NCBI GenBank assembly: GCA_025677825.1
Contig: JAIXMO010000057.1
Location: 1-64,000, forward strand
DNA length: 64,000 nt
Direction of reading: 5' to 3'
From: Helicostylum pulchrum
Taxonomy: Eukaryota > Mucoromycota > Mucoromycetes > Mucorales > Mucoraceae
Below are positions 22,831 to 38,337 of the stretch, one piece after another. The translations under genes and the position numbers were made by a program. The notes below the pieces were generated by a model, which saw only the letters and a program-made list of their open reading frames with translations, was not told the origin of the DNA and did not search any database. How positions within the stretch are numbered: the stretch's first letter is position 1; every line of letters starts with the position of its first letter.

Positions 22831-25638
22831 ATGGTACAAGTTTATCTTTCTGAAATTGTGACAAAATTAAAGAGTTTGCAACCAGGCAAAAGAATGCCAT
22901 TATTATGTTCGTTAAACCGATCTTTTGGTTGGAGAATTATATCTGAGAATTATGAAGAGTAAAACTTTTTTTTAAAAAAAAAACTAAAAAAAGAAAAAGT
23001 GTAAATAAATTATATTTTTCGTAGGCACGAAAGAGGTATTCGATCTGAGCACTGTGACATAAACCAAGATTACTTAACTTCTATGGCAATATGTGACGTA
23101 ATACAAAATCATGCATGAAAACCTGTCAAAAAAATAATTTTTTCTCTCTTAGGAAACTGGTATTGTAGCAGTTGGATCAGGAGGAGCAGATGGAACCTTG
23201 TATTTTATTAAAGACCTGTCCGCCATGAAAGATGTAGAAAGCGGTCCAAGGTTTCAAGTAATTGTCATTTGCACACTAAAGAGAGAGAGACAGATACTAA
23301 TTTTTGTTTGCAGACACTTTATATTGAAATACTCGGTACTCCTATTCATTCTTTAGACTGGAACGGTAATAATTTACTTGTAGGTACCGTGCAAGGAAAT
23401 ACCAAACTATACAAGATAGATTACACTCCACATTTTAAATTACAATTTGTTGCGGATTACACGAACCCAACTTCACAGGTATAAAAAAAACTAGAAAAAA
23501 TACTCTTTCGAAAAAAAAAAATATACTAAGCCTTTTTTGCTGTTTAGATAATCATTCATGCTCCTTCTTATGTTACAAACTCTCATGTAAAGTCAGTCGA
23601 ATTCGCACCCAATTACTCTTCCGATCCTATGCACCATTTTTTAACTACCACCAAGAACCAAATCTCACTTTGGAACCAACTACATCCAGCTGCCCCCGTC
23701 CGTCGAATCCAGGTAAATATATATGTTCTCCATATACGTACACATTTTTTCTTAAAACATAAATATATTAGGCAAACGAATTACCATTAATGTGCGCAAG
23801 TTGGTCACCAAACGACCCACAGTCATTAATAGTTTCAGGCGGATTAGACAAATCCTTAACCATTATCGATACCAGAGTACCCGAACGAGACCATAACGGT
23901 ATAGTATGGGTAACTCCAGAAGCGCATGACAGACCTATCTGCGACGCCAAATTCAATCCATTTATACCATACTGGTTAGCGTCGGCCGGCGAGGACTCGA
24001 TAGTCAACATCTGGGACATCCGGTCATCCTACCACGCGCCAGTAGCCAAGATTGACGGTATGATGGGTACGGCTACCTCCATCACCTGGTCCAACATTCG
24101 CCCCGAGAACCTAGGCACTACCTCAACCGACGGAATTATGCGATACTGGACACTTTCACCTGAAAGTCTTCCTATTTGGGACACACTCTACCGTTTAACC
24201 GATTTCGATGCACAAGACACATTACCTATCCCACAAGAATTCGAGTCTGAGAACATTTGGTGTACAAAAGACAACCGATATAAACATAAATCGACACATA
24301 CGTGGTTAACTGAAGTAGACGAAGGACACAAGAAATCTACCATGTTATTAGCAGGTGCGTTAGGGTTAGGAGAATGGGGTAGACCAGAGACAGGTACCAT
24401 TTATAAAGGAGAGACTGTTGTTCGAGCCAAAGGATCCGTAGTATCTGTGAAATCTTCTAAACTAAGACCCAGTGTTTATTACTGTATTACAAGTGGAGGT
24501 CAATTAGCTGCACATACTGTTCGATTTGATGCTACTAGTAATCTTCGTAATAGACACAGATACGATCCTAAAGACAAGAACGAACTAGCTGCTCAAATCG
24601 AAGACGATATTTATTGTAGACGAATAACCGATGCGCAACGTAGATTACAAGTATTAAGGACTACAGCCCTACTTGACCAACAGGCAGAACAGTAAGTAAT
24701 ATTTAAAATATAATTATTTTTTTTTAAAAAAAAGAAAAATAGACATAGAGACGAGGAAGTAGGTTTTTTAGAAAAATGCTTATTACTGCCACAAGCAATT
24801 CGAGGTACAGAATGGGCATTTGATTCCATCCCAGATCGAACCAACAAACGAGTATCTCGCCGGATATGGAACCACGAAGATATATGGGATATCACTATTA
24901 GCTTATTTAAAACCGAGTTAAAGTATTGGAGTTATCGTATCCCACCAGGATACAATACTGCATACAAGTTTCCTGTAAGTTTTTTATTTATTTATTTCAG
25001 ATTACGCATTCAATTAAGAAATGTTTTTTTTAAAAAAATAGTTGGAAATTAAAGAACCTATTGCAGCTCGTTTAATTGAAGAAGAGTTAATTCCTAAAGA
25101 AATCCCACCTTTTATAAATGACACAGATTCATTAAACACTAGTATACTGGAAGAAGTAAACAAACCATTACCTCCTGTAGTTGTAACGCCAGTGCATTCT
25201 CCATCTATTACTGAAAGAAGAAAACTCGATCCTGTACCACCTATCACCACAGAACCTTACCAACCTCATCTAAATACCAACCCATTTACACCTCCTATTA
25301 GTGCAACCACAGAAGAACCAATAAAACCAACCTACGCAACCACCAACCCATTTTTAAGTCACTCACCTGTAGAAGAAGAGGAAACAAGTAGTGTCCATAG
25401 CAAAGAAGAAACCGGTCATCATTTAGGTTTAACTTTCTCACGTCATAGTGAGCCGGGTGAATCCAAGAAACATCATCATATGTTTCATAACCCATTTAAA
25501 CATTTGACCAGACATGTCAGTATAAAAAGACCCGAAGAAGAACAAGAGAAAGAAAGACCTAAACTATTCTCTGCAAATAAAGATGGTTTAAAAAGAGACT
25601 CATCTACTAGAAGAAATGCTTTACACGGTCCCTTTTAA
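22831..25638 (+). CDS. WD40-repeat protein with disordered C-terminus, family not recognised
   Basis: Eight exons: 22831-22958, 23025-23097, 23153-23257, 23314-23478, 23548-23712, 23772-24691, 24743-24974 and 25042-25638, 794 residues. The N-terminal 350 residues have WD40-like blades (GTPIHSLDWNGNNLLVGTV, GGLDKSLTIIDTR, LASAGEDSIVNIWDIR). The middle part (about 380-600) is helical and charged. The last 200 residues are rich in Pro, Ser, Glu and His, with NPF motifs (NTNPFTPP, TTNPFLSH, HNPFKHL). NPF tripeptides are ligands of EH domains, so a trafficking role is conceivable but unproven. The arrangement recalls EARP/TSSC1-type WD40 proteins only loosely. Confidence 0.8.
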
Positions 25639-26165
25639 AAAAAAGACCCTTTTTTCTTTTATACAAATTAAAACTTTAACCTAACCCCTTATATTTTATG
25701 CAACTTTATATAACCTGTCATAAACTATAAGGAAAGTATAAAATAAAAAAGTACATATTTTCTGTTAATACAACAAAAAAAAAAATGTTTGTAGTACCAC
25801 TCCTTTTAATGATAACCCAAGTACATTAAACAAATACTAATTTAATAAATTAAAATCGGGTCAACCCGCGTGTTATTGTAAACGAGATAAACCTAAAGTT
25901 CTCTTATTTAAATGTCTTGTTTAGAAAAGACATTGTGGTCTCTAGTTATTTTTTTAAACAATAGCGTCTCTTCAGCTGAAGTGATATAGTTTCTCTCGCT
26001 TCTATATTCAAATAAACAAAAAGAGAGATGCTGGTATATCGTATTACAAACATACAGTCCGTCCCCCTTCCACAACAACTCCGCTGTAAAAAAAACTTTC
26101 AGGTTCATGATAAAAACTTTTCCCTTTTTTTTTTTTTTTTTTTTCACACACGTACAACAAAGAAA
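25639..26165. other. Intergenic spacer between the WD40 and methyltransferase genes
   Basis: AT-rich 3' flank of the WD40 gene and 5' flank of the methyltransferase, with a T run at about 26126-26144. Nothing else was recognised. Confidence 0.5.
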
Positions 26166-26996
26166 ATGGTCCAAGACAATAAACCAGTTGCCACTATAGA
26201 AGGTTGGGAAGACGGTAAACCTTTCGAACGAGGTATTCATAAACTAGACCGTTGGGCACTTCAGTCTGCGGACCAAATGACGATCCATATAGGATCGCAC
26301 GACGTAGTATTAGTACAAGATCCTCATTCAAATTATTTGGGAGGATATATTTGGTTATCATCAATTGTTTTTTGTTCGTACTTGGAAAAACTTTCGCTTA
26401 AAAGAGATCGACATGGCTGGATTAGTTTAGACCGAAATAAGCGCTGGGTTGAACTAGGCTCTGGCGTTGGTCTGATTGGTATTTTTTTGCATAAACTAGG
26501 TATTGAAGATGTTGTAATTACAGACATATCTGAACTTGTTAAAACAATGGAACGTAATGTTGAAGCCAATGTTATCAATGTTCGGTCTATTACTGGCAGA
26601 AGAAAAAACGAAAAAGATGATAATTTTATTGTAGTTGATCCGCTTTTATGGGACAACGAACAAGATATGAGTAATATAAAAGCCGGAGGAGATATTGATT
26701 ATATAGTTGCTTGTGATTGTATTTATTCCGAAACAAGTGCAATGGATTTAGTAAACACAATGGATTATCTGAGTAATGATAATACTACTATCATTTGTCT
26801 ATCTGAAGTTCGAAATCAACAAGCTCAAGATAAGTTTATGTCTGAAGCACAATCGCGATTTCAAGTAGACTTATTGCCAGCTATCCAATGGCAAAAGAAA
26901 CTAAATCATCAACTTGAATTTGATGAGACACTAAACCTCTACAAGTTACGCAAACCGAAGCGTCGTTTAAAGTCAGCAAAAAGCAATAAAAAATAA
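26166..26996 (+). CDS. Methyltransf_16 family protein methyltransferase (METTL21/EFM-like)
   Basis: Single exon, 276 residues. The start at 26166 follows a T run and CACACA, and upstream ATGs in the same frame lie in low-complexity sequence. The SAM-binding motif I is VELGSGVGLIGIFLHKLG, followed by the acidic strand-2 residue in VVITDIS. The post-motif DYIVACDCIYSE is typical of Methyltransf_16 lysine methyltransferases, whose known targets include elongation factors and chaperones. The Lys/Arg-rich C-terminus (KPKRRLKSAKSNKK) may be a nuclear signal or an RNA contact. The substrate is not predictable from the sequence. Confidence 0.85.
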   Translation: MVQDNKPVATIEGWEDGKPFERGIHKLDRWALQSADQMTIHIGSHDVVLVQDPHSNYLGGYIWLSSIVFCSYLEKLSLKRDRHGWISLDRNKRWVELGSGVGLIGIFLHKLGIEDVVITDISELVKTMERNVEANVINVRSITGRRKNEKDDNFIVVDPLLWDNEQDMSNIKAGGDIDYIVACDCIYSETSAMDLVNTMDYLSNDNTTIICLSEVRNQQAQDKFMSEAQSRFQVDLLPAIQWQKKLNHQLEFDETLNLYKLRKPKRRLKSAKSNKK

Positions 26997-27321
26997 TAAT
27001 GAGTGTGTGTTGCCTTGTTTGAAGGTAAAACAATGTGGAAATATTTCCTTTTTTTTTGTTTTATTCTTTATTCCCTCTTTCCATTCCTTTTTTTTTTTTT
27101 TTTTTTTTTTAACACCTAAAAAAAACCCTTCACTTTTATATATATTATATATATATACTCATATATATTATATTCATATATTAAAGTACTCTTCTTCTTT
27201 TTTTTACATTGAATAAAGAAAGGTAAAATAACCCAAAATGAAAACAAAAAACGGAACTTTAATGAAAAATGATTAGAGTTTTACTGCTTTTTTATCCATA
27301 ATACTTCAAATTAAAATAGTA
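26997..27321. other. Intergenic spacer before the DOCK gene
   Basis: Very T-rich and TA-alternating sequence (27090-27190). Presumed promoter of the DOCK gene. Nothing else was seen. Confidence 0.5.
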
Positions 27322-30300
27322 ATGAAGTGGCTCCCTTTACCTAAAATAGCACATGGTATCGCTATTTACCCATTCAATCCTTCAACCACTATCAAACCAA
27401 CAGTTTTACCTACGCCAACAGACGATTCTTCCATTCATACCAATGCCTCATCATCTTCTGATCACGCTTCAACTAACGAAAAAGATTATAGCTACTTAAT
27501 ATCACTTGAAGTAGGTGACGAATTATTTATTATCGAACAACAAGGACAATGGTATAGAGGTTATGTTATTTGTCCTTTAGAAGAAGGAAGAAAGCCCAAC
27601 AAGGCTCCGATCGGTATCTTTCCTAGATCGCATGTTTCCATTAAAGAATATATTGACATTGATCCTGATGAAGCAGACACACTCGTTTTTCGTAAATCTG
27701 CTAATTCAGGAGAAAGACCTTTATCTGAAATACCAAATGGTTTACCAAGATCCTTTTCTGAATCTTTTATTGTTCAGTCTCATAGTTCCTTTGCACCAAG
27801 TCGTCCAAGTAGTTTTGGTGATCTCAATTTTGATTTAGAACCCGAATCAAATAAATCTGTACTTCATATACCCCCTCCACCATTACCTCTTGCTCGATTT
27901 GACCAATCCACTATAACCGGTAGTTCTGAACCTCTTGTAGACGAAATTGCCGCTTGTGTTAGTGAATGGAATAGTTTACTTTATTGTTATATTAATAAGA
28001 GGCATTATAATACTTTTAATACAGTAAGGGATCATATCAATTATTTATTCCAGGCAAGAAGACAGTTATTAGATCAGGCTCTATCAAGAGAAGAATTAGT
28101 TAAATTAAGAAAGGAAATCGTACAACGTATGGTTTCAAGTAATATGGATCAACATCTAGAAATCATCATTCGCCATCCAGAGAAAGGTTATTTATTAGAT
28201 ACTACAAATGCTTCAATTTGTACTATTTATCGTATGCATTGGAAATATGCCAAATCAACTTCTACTACCAATAAATTATTAGATAATTTACAATTTAATC
28301 CAAATCAACAACTGCAGCAACAATCACAGCAACCTCAACAACAACAGCAACAACAACAACAAGTTCAACAACAACAACAACAAACTCAAGCTCAACAACA
28401 ACAACCAAAGGGCGCTAAATTCTATCATTTATTCTTTGAATTGAAGGCTTATGTAGCTCATATATGTCAAGTAGGCGAATACACCGAACTTTATTTCGCA
28501 CTCTATTCAGTCTCGGAAAAAAAGTTTCTAACTGAACAATTTGTTGTCACTTTAAATTATAATGGTATGCCCAAAGACGAATCACAAATTGGAAAATTAC
28601 AATCATTATTTGTCGATTTATCACTACACGATATGACCGATAACTTGTACTTGGTATGCCATATTGTTAAACTGGGTAATATGAAATCGAACGAAAAAGA
28701 CCATTTTGCATCGACTTCAATTTTCCACTCCAATAAACACCAAACATTTCAAAAACAGCAATTTAATGGTAATTCTATTGCAACACTTTGCCGTAGACCA
28801 TTTGGTTGTGCTGTACTTGAATTAAAATCATTATTTAATGCTAGTATGGATCATAGCGGCGCCAATTCAGCCAACGCAACCCAACAACAATCCTCTTTAT
28901 TGGAGCATGATATGTCAATTTATACTTCTGTATCTGAATCCAATTATACCAATTTACATGAAGATATTATTTTTAACAACACAAAAGAGTTTCAAAAGAA
29001 CCCAAAGGCTGATTTATTACGTATCTCTATTCGTACCTTTTATGGATTCTTGGATGAAGTTCTCAAGACCAACGCTGCTCTGTTACAAGATGTACCTCAT
29101 ACATTACGCCTTGGATTTGCCGATGTCGTGTTTCCAGATGATAAAAGAAACGAGCTTTATGTTAAATTAGAATCTGGTGATTTCACTCAATTTAATCGAT
29201 CCAGAAATATTCAAGTAACCATGTGTGTACGAGATAACAAGACGGGTGATGTGATTGAAAATGCTATTTCGATTGGTGCTGGTACAAGACCCGTTACATT
29301 TTGGGAAAGTATGATCATGTATCATGAACAGCGACCTAAATGGTCCGAGATGATCAAGATCAATATGCCTGATATTCATCAATGGGAAAGATCCCACGTA
29401 TTTGTTACAGTTAAACACAAGAGTTCAAGTTTCAATGGTTCCAGCTCTAATCCTTCCGTATTAAGATTTGGCTCCAACGAAGTCTTGGTTGCTGCCAACG
29501 AAAAGATTATCTCCATTGGTTTCTTGCCCTTGTTTTTACCTCCTTTACACCGAGATTTTGTAGCTGATGGAGTACATACTTTACATTTATACAAGTACGA
29601 TAAACAGTGTATTTCTCCAAAATATTATCTAGATAATACCCCTTGGTGTGCACGATCTTCGTCTCCTTCAAATATGTTGCAACAAAATATCGATTACCTT
29701 GCTCGTGTTATATCCCCCACCTCAATACGTAAATTAGGTCATCAACATTCTCCTTCCAACCAAAGTTTCAAAAGTGCCAATGGTTCATTCGCTTCGTCTA
29801 TTTTCCCGACTGCAACAAGTGCTTCAAATAGCCAAAGTGATTTATCAACCCATCAAACAAAATTGGTTTCAATTCGTGATTCAATTTCTTTATCCACCTT
29901 TTTATGTTCAACTCAATTTACTCAAAACAAGACCCTGGTCAAGTTATTAAATTGGCGTACGTTAATGGAAGGTACTGAAGACGGTACATCTGAACTATTG
30001 TCTGTGCTGGATCAATTTACGTTTGTAGGTGAGGTAGAGGTAGTTAAATTTTTGGGTGATATATTTGATGCATTATTAGATATCCTTGTGTATCCGCACG
30101 ACGAAGATCAAGTCAATAACGAAATCAACGACCAAGTACTTGCTGCTATTATTTGGTTACTAGGTATAGTGCAGGATCGACGATTTAGTAACTTTCGGCC
30201 TGTACTGGATGTTTATATCGACAATCGATTTTCAATCCAGGATTACGAACGTCAATATCACTTGCAGTACAATAGCGAAACACCTAACTATAGCTACAGA

Positions 30301-33300
30301 CCAGCACAAGAAAGAACCTACGAGCAACTGATCAAGAGTCTTTGTCGCGTCTGTACCGATGTCAGTAAAGCCAAGCTCTTACGCAGCAGTATGAAGGTCT
30401 GGGATTATTTGTTCCGATTTATTGTTCGATCCAGATTAAACCAACAACAAAAGGAAGATGATCAAGAACGCGTTATAAATGATAATTTATTTAAACAAGA
30501 ACTGGAACAGCTTTTAAAAGATATTACGTGGATTATGAGCACCGAGCAACCCAATTCAATGATTGGTACGCAGACATTAACTTTACAACATTTCGCTGAT
30601 ATCTTGAAAGAATTACACAGGATATTTACTCCTCAACAGGTAGTTGAAATAGCTGTCAAGTTTGTAGATGCTTGCTCTCATGTTACAGGTAGACTCGTTG
30701 GATTTAAACTAGCCATGATTTTAACTATTGTCAAGGGTCCCACATTTAATGATTCCAGGTTTGAGTTAGCAAAGAACGTGATTCGATGGATTCGACTTTG
30801 GATTAACGGGTATGGATCAACAGCTAAAGATGTTATCTTTGCTAGACAAGTAGAGCAGCAAGAACTATCTGCTGAATCCAGCCACGCGCAAACCAGATTA
30901 CCTCGAGGCCAATGGGTTGAAAACCTTCGATTATCTTTGACCATTATGAGCGAAGTACTAGACAAGGTCCGAAAATCATTTGGCATGGCATCCTCTGGTC
31001 TCTCTTCTTCTTGTATCTCTTCACCGTCTGTTAGTAACTACTCTCGACCTACATCATTTGCCACGTCTGTCGATGAAGAATTCAACCAGCACGATTTAAA
31101 TGTAATTACAGAGGTAACGCTTCAACTGGTGCCTCAGTTACTAAACGCATACAGAGAGCTTCAAAAGATGACTATCCAAGCGATGCATGTATCCAATACG
31201 CCTGTGAATGAATCGTTTGCCAGACCTCATTCAAGACAGTCGTTTAGTATCTTGCGAGAACGTGCTAGTTCAATTGGTACAGGTGGTAAAAATCCTTTGA
31301 CTTCACAAGAGTCGTTGGGAGAGATAAAAGCGAATGGGTTTATACCTGGTGCCAATGCCTCTACAACCACAATTTCCGGAGGCTCCAATGGTAATTTTTT
31401 ATTTTATGCAAGTTTATTTTTTATTTTTATTAACATCTTTTTTTTTTAAAAAAAAATATATAGTTGTTTTACAAGCACTATCTACTTCTCCTTCAACACC
31501 ATTTCCCAACACATACCCATTCCAACCTCGTACATCTAGCCCGGGTCTCAGCAACGAACACATTGCTATGATCACCACCGGCCTACTTGACCTAACCGTG
31601 ATTATTCTTGAACTATTCTACCTTACGCCCAAACAACAATGGATCACATTTATCAAGAAAATGTACGAACAAGACGGTATTGAAGAAACCAGCGATTTCC
31701 TTCGAAAGGTAGTTTATACCTGTATGGGTATACTCTTTGGTGATAACATCATGACCTTGGAAGAATCCACTTTAAATACCAACATCATGTCTCAAATCGA
31801 TGAAACACAAAGTAAACGCAAGATCCCTGATACCTGGTTAAATCTGTCTACGATTGCTCATCAAATTGTACTTTGTGATATCCTGGATCCGATTAAATCT
31901 ATCTTTGAGCTGCCTGATTTTATGCCTACTGAAAAAGCGTATACTGATGACGATGATGATGATGATGATACAGTACGTACTATTGACCTCTCCAATGTCA
32001 AGACCAAGACCGTCGCAGACCAAAAATCATGTTTATTGTTATGGCGTGTATACTTTGTTGGATTCCTACGTGTTATTGGCAGTCCTAAACTAGAGGTTGC
32101 AGAATTTATGCCGCAAGCACAACGAGCAGTATGGAAGATAATCGGTAACATGCGAGGCGAAATTGGTGCCAAGACCTTCTTATCGCTTTGGAACTTAGCT
32201 GGTCGTGCGACATCTGAAGAAAGCACTACTACTGCTACTACTAGTCAAATACCCATGGACTACTTTGGCATCACGCATTCACCAGACTATACATATTTCA
32301 GTGACGATTCGTCTATTCGGAAATCCATGGCCTCTATTGAAGAAGTAGACGACGATGAATTTAATGTTCGAAACAGTGTTCGAATTGGTCCTACGGATGA
32401 AGTACCGCTTTCTTCTATCCACGAAGAAAATTATACTGATTCAGGTGCTGTCAAATCAGAGGTATCGTTCTTGCAAGCAGATCTATCTTACTTTATCCTT
32501 AGCCCATTATGCGCTGTTAGCTTAACTTTGCACGATCGTGTGAGATCCAATGCGATTAGTGTGATTGCAGATATTATTGCTATTGAACTGTACTCGTTTG
32601 GAGAGCTGGGCCATATCCAGCACACTTTAATCAGTACGTTGGACCGTTTGGTAATGTCGGAAGAAAAGGGGGACGATGAAATTTGCAGCAAGATGACGGT
32701 CGAACTAATCAATGCACTTGAAAAACGTTTACAAACCGACGGTCGTACCGATTTGATTGAAGTTGGCTTGAAAGCAGTTGACTCACTCTGCAAATTCCTC
32801 GGCTTACTCTTGCAGATCCGAAGTTTGCCTATGGAAGACGATGAATTTATGGATGAACGAATTACTGCCACGCTGAAACTGATGAAATTTATTCAAGTGA
32901 TTGAACGAGAAGAAATTTATATTAAATACGTGCACCAACTGGTCCAACTTCATCTTGACAGTCGAAACTTTATTGAAGCTGCATTGACTTTAATGTTTCA
33001 TGCTGATTTATTAAGTTGGGACCCAACTGATAAACTAGGTGCGATTAGTGATCTTGGTCTACCTGCTCAAAGTTCGTTCCATCGTAAAGAAGGTATCTAT
33101 ACCAAGATGATTACCTATCTGGATCAAGGAAGTGCTTGGGAACTCTGTATAAAACTCTGCAAGGAACTCTCATACCAATACGAATCGACCTTATACGATT
33201 ATTCCAAGTTAAGTGAGATCCTTCATCGCCAAGCAACGCTCTCTGAAAACATTGTTAAAAAGGAGCGTTGTTTTACTGAATACTTTCGTGTTGGATTTTA

Positions 33301-34707
33301 TGGTCGAGGATTCCCGGCCAGTAACCGTAACCGCCAGTACATCTACCGTGGATTAGAATGGGAAAAGATGCCGTCGTTTGTAGAGCGTATGCAGAACCGA
33401 CATCCTAACGCACAACTGTTACCAAGCAAGATATCCAATTCGATTTTAATTCCAGAAGAACAACTAAAAGAATTGGAGAGTACGTTGGACGGTCAGTACC
33501 TTCAAATTACTTCGGTTACACCTGTTCCAGAACTAGATTCCAACTCTTGTCTTTCCAACCCAATTGTACCTGACGGTATTAAAAAGTACTATTATTTTAA
33601 TAATGTCTCGAAATTCTCGTTTTCAAGACCTGTCATTCGTCCCCCTTCTACCGACGTAGACTTGAAGCAACCTGAATCCGACTTTTTAAACCTTTGGACT
33701 GAAAAAGTTGATTTTGAATGCGAAGATAAGTTCCCTACTATTGTACGTCGTTCCAAGATCCTTCACTCTCAGCTTATTGTGGTCTCACCTATTGAAAATG
33801 CTGTCACTGCTATGGAAAACAAGAACAAGGAATTGATCTCGTTGGAAAGAAAGTACTCGGCTTATTTAAATACAAATGGTCGTCGGTCCTCAACTGCCAA
33901 CCAAAATATCAATATCAACCCATTTTCAATGTCTTTGAATGGTGCGGTAGACGCACCAGTGAACGGTGGAGTACCTTTGTATAAAAAAGCATTTTTAAGT
34001 AAAGCTTATTGGGAGAAGAATCCGGAGATGAGGTCGTGGATTCATCGTTTACAAGATGCTATTCATCAACAGGTAAATACACACATATTTGTTTTGTAAA
34101 TTATTGATAACTAACACAAAAAAAAAAAGGTTCAAATTATTAAGAAATGCCTTGATACACATAACAAACTTGTAAGCGCTGAAATGCGTCCTTTCCATAC
34201 CACTTTAACCGAATGTAAGTATACCTCTTTATACACATACAAACAACAACAACAGAATATTCATTTTTTTTTTAAAATACGTGTATATTAGTTTTCCACA
34301 AGAATTTTGCGGATGAAATCAAATCAATTAAAGAAAAGACTGATCAAGAAGCGTTACAAACGGAACAACCAACAAATATGGCAACTAACAACATGATCAG
34401 CCGTCGCCGGTCTACTATTTCTAGCAGTACAACGGAGAACGGTATGGAAGACCTTATTAAATCACGTCAAAGCTCTACACTAAGCCAAACACCAGGTATT
34501 GGAGGTGTACCAATTTTACCTCAACTACCAGTGATGTCGCCTATTAGTCGCGCGTTCTCTATCCGTACACCTGTCAGCGAGAACTCACCTGGGTTCCCAC
34601 CACCACAATCCTTTGAACATGCAACGATGTCTCGAGCAGAAAGTCTATCGCGTACACTTAAAATGTCACTTCGTAGTAAAAAGTCAAGAAAGAAGTCGAC
34701 TCTTTAA
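27322..34707 (+). CDS. DOCK-family Rho GTPase exchange factor (DOCK180/CED-5-like)
   Basis: Four exons (27322-31390, 31464-34072, 34130-34214, 34292-34707), about 2392 residues. Order: N-terminal SH3-like domain (about 12-105, GDELFIIEQQGQWYRGYV, IGIFPRSHV); polyQ tract (about 330-365); DHR-1/C2 domain (about 590-760, LRLGFADVVFPDDKRNELYV, WSEMIKINMP); helical region; DHR-2 catalytic domain (about 1880-2290) with YFRVGFYGRGFP and QYIYRGLEWEKMPSFVERM; and a Ser/Pro/Arg-rich tail ending in a basic patch. DOCK proteins activate Rac/Cdc42 through DHR-2, bind phosphoinositides through DHR-1 and usually work with ELMO. In a hyphal fungus this points to polarised growth or actin control (inference). 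The gene ends 69 bp from the convergent SRPK gene. Confidence 0.93.
28308..28408 (+). repeat. CAA/CAG polyglutamine-coding tract in the DOCK gene
   Basis: An interrupted run of Gln codons (CAA predominant) between the SH3 and DHR-1 regions. Length variation between strains is likely. Confidence 0.9.
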
Positions 34708-34776
34708 AAAAAAAAAAATATAATAAAAAGAAAAAAAAAAATTTTAATAAAAAGAAAAAAAAAAGATTTTTTTTCT

Positions 34777-36635
<1,859 letters not shown>

Positions 36636-36890
36636 TCTATCTTAATGTTAAAAAAAAAAAAAAAGAGGGAGAGAGAAAAAAGTGAAAAAACAATGCAAGC
36701 CACACGTTAAATGTTATTGCTTTTTTTTTAAAAAAAAAACGTCACTCACTTTAGCCAAGTGGCGCTTCTCCAGAAATTCTAATTTTAGCTTAGCAAAAAA
36801 AGGAGAAAAGTTGAAAGAACAAGTTCTTAAATTCTTGCTCTTTTCTCTCTCTCTTTTTCACTCTCTTTTATATAGCAAATAAAAAGAAAG

Positions 36891-38090
36891 ATGTCTTCTG
36901 CAGTAGAGAATATTACTAGTGATTTTAATAGATTAAATTTTAGTACACCTCATCCTACTTGGCTTACTGGTAATAATATACTCACAAAAATCTTTTTTTT
37001 TATGCGTATATTTATAGATTTATGTTTTCTTAGGTAACCAAAGAACAAGTAACCGTAATCTTCAGTGTCTATCAAGCGATGATGATGATGATGATGATGA
37101 TGACGATGACGATGAAGACGAAGACGAAGATAGTGATATTGATAATCAACTCGGAGCAAATTTAATTCCATCATACAGGAAGAAATCTAATGTACCATTA
37201 CCAAGTGATGAAGAAGGTAAAAAATAGGGGCTTTCTCCTCATTTGTCGGAGTATACACATATCTGTTTACACTAAACAATAACAATTCCTTTTTTAAAAT
37301 TATAATAGATGAAGATGAAGAGGAAGAAGAAGAGGAAGAAGAAGAGGAAGAGGAAGAGGAAGAAGAAGATGATAATCGTATACTATTACCATTAATACAG
37401 CAAAGAAACTCATTTAATAATCAGCATAATGATGATGATAATGAAGTGATTGGTCAACACTTGAGACATGCTTCTTCATCTTCTCATTTGGATGCACCCC
37501 CTAACGCTAGTATGCATCAATATCAACAATTTCAACAACAACAACAGCAGCAGCAACAGCAAATGGCTCAATACCAGTATAACATGCAACAGCAATATAA
37601 TTATCAAGTCCAACAACAACAGCTGCAACAACAACAGTTGCAACAAAAGAAACCTGTTCGTATGACGAATATGTCCGGTATGGATTTATTAATTCAAAGA
37701 GAACAAGAAAAAGCTGAATCTAAACGTCAAAAACCAAAGATGAATCCAGGTAAAGTAAAGATTGAAGGTTTATTAGGTAAATTACCTGAAGCCGGATCAC
37801 ACAATATTAATTTTCAACAAATTCAACAACAACATCAGCAGCAACAACAACAACAGCAGCAGCAGCAGCAAAGAAAGAAATATCATAATCCTTCCATGTA
37901 CGATTATTATACAAATGGTAGGTCTTCTGTACCTCCTGTATATAATCAACAACAACAGTTTTATCAAGTACCTAATTTTATGAGTAATGGTAACTTGTAC
38001 AACATGACTCAACAACAACAACCTTCTTCAAGACCTAACAGTACAATGCAATATCAAAAAAGATTTGGCAGTCAAGAATATACCATTTAA
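36891..38090 (+). CDS. Acidic, polyglutamine-rich protein of unknown function
   Basis: Three exons (36891-36969, 37034-37216, 37309-38090), 347 residues. An Asp run (about 12) and a Glu run (about 17) occupy the first third, and Gln-rich blocks fill the rest. Between them lies the only normal-complexity segment, MSGMDLLIQREQEKAESKRQ and KVKIEGLLGKLPEAGSHNIN, which may be the conserved core. The promoter is shared, in divergent orientation, with the SRPK gene (256 bp between starts). Acidic and Gln-rich composition is common in transcription regulators, but no domain is recognisable. Confidence 0.75.
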
Positions 38091-38103
38091 ATATCCCCCC
38101 CCC

Positions 38104-38107
<4 letters not shown>

Positions 38108-38136
<29 letters not shown>
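38108..38136. repeat. (CA)n microsatellite
   Basis: About fourteen uninterrupted CA dinucleotides in the 3' flank of the acidic/polyQ gene, seen directly. Confidence 0.95.
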
Positions 38137-38139
<3 letters not shown>

Positions 38140-38337
38140 TTTTTGTACTTTTGAAATAAAAAACTACTATTTAAAAAATGACAGTCTGTGTAATATGTTT
38201 CGTAATGCCAACATATTTTTATGCACCAGTCACAGTTTTTTTTTAAAGCGCTCTTTTTTTTTTTTCATATAAAAATTACTTTCTCTCTTTTTTATTTCTT
38301 CCTTTTTTCCGCTTTGCATGCAAGTAATACCGAATTA

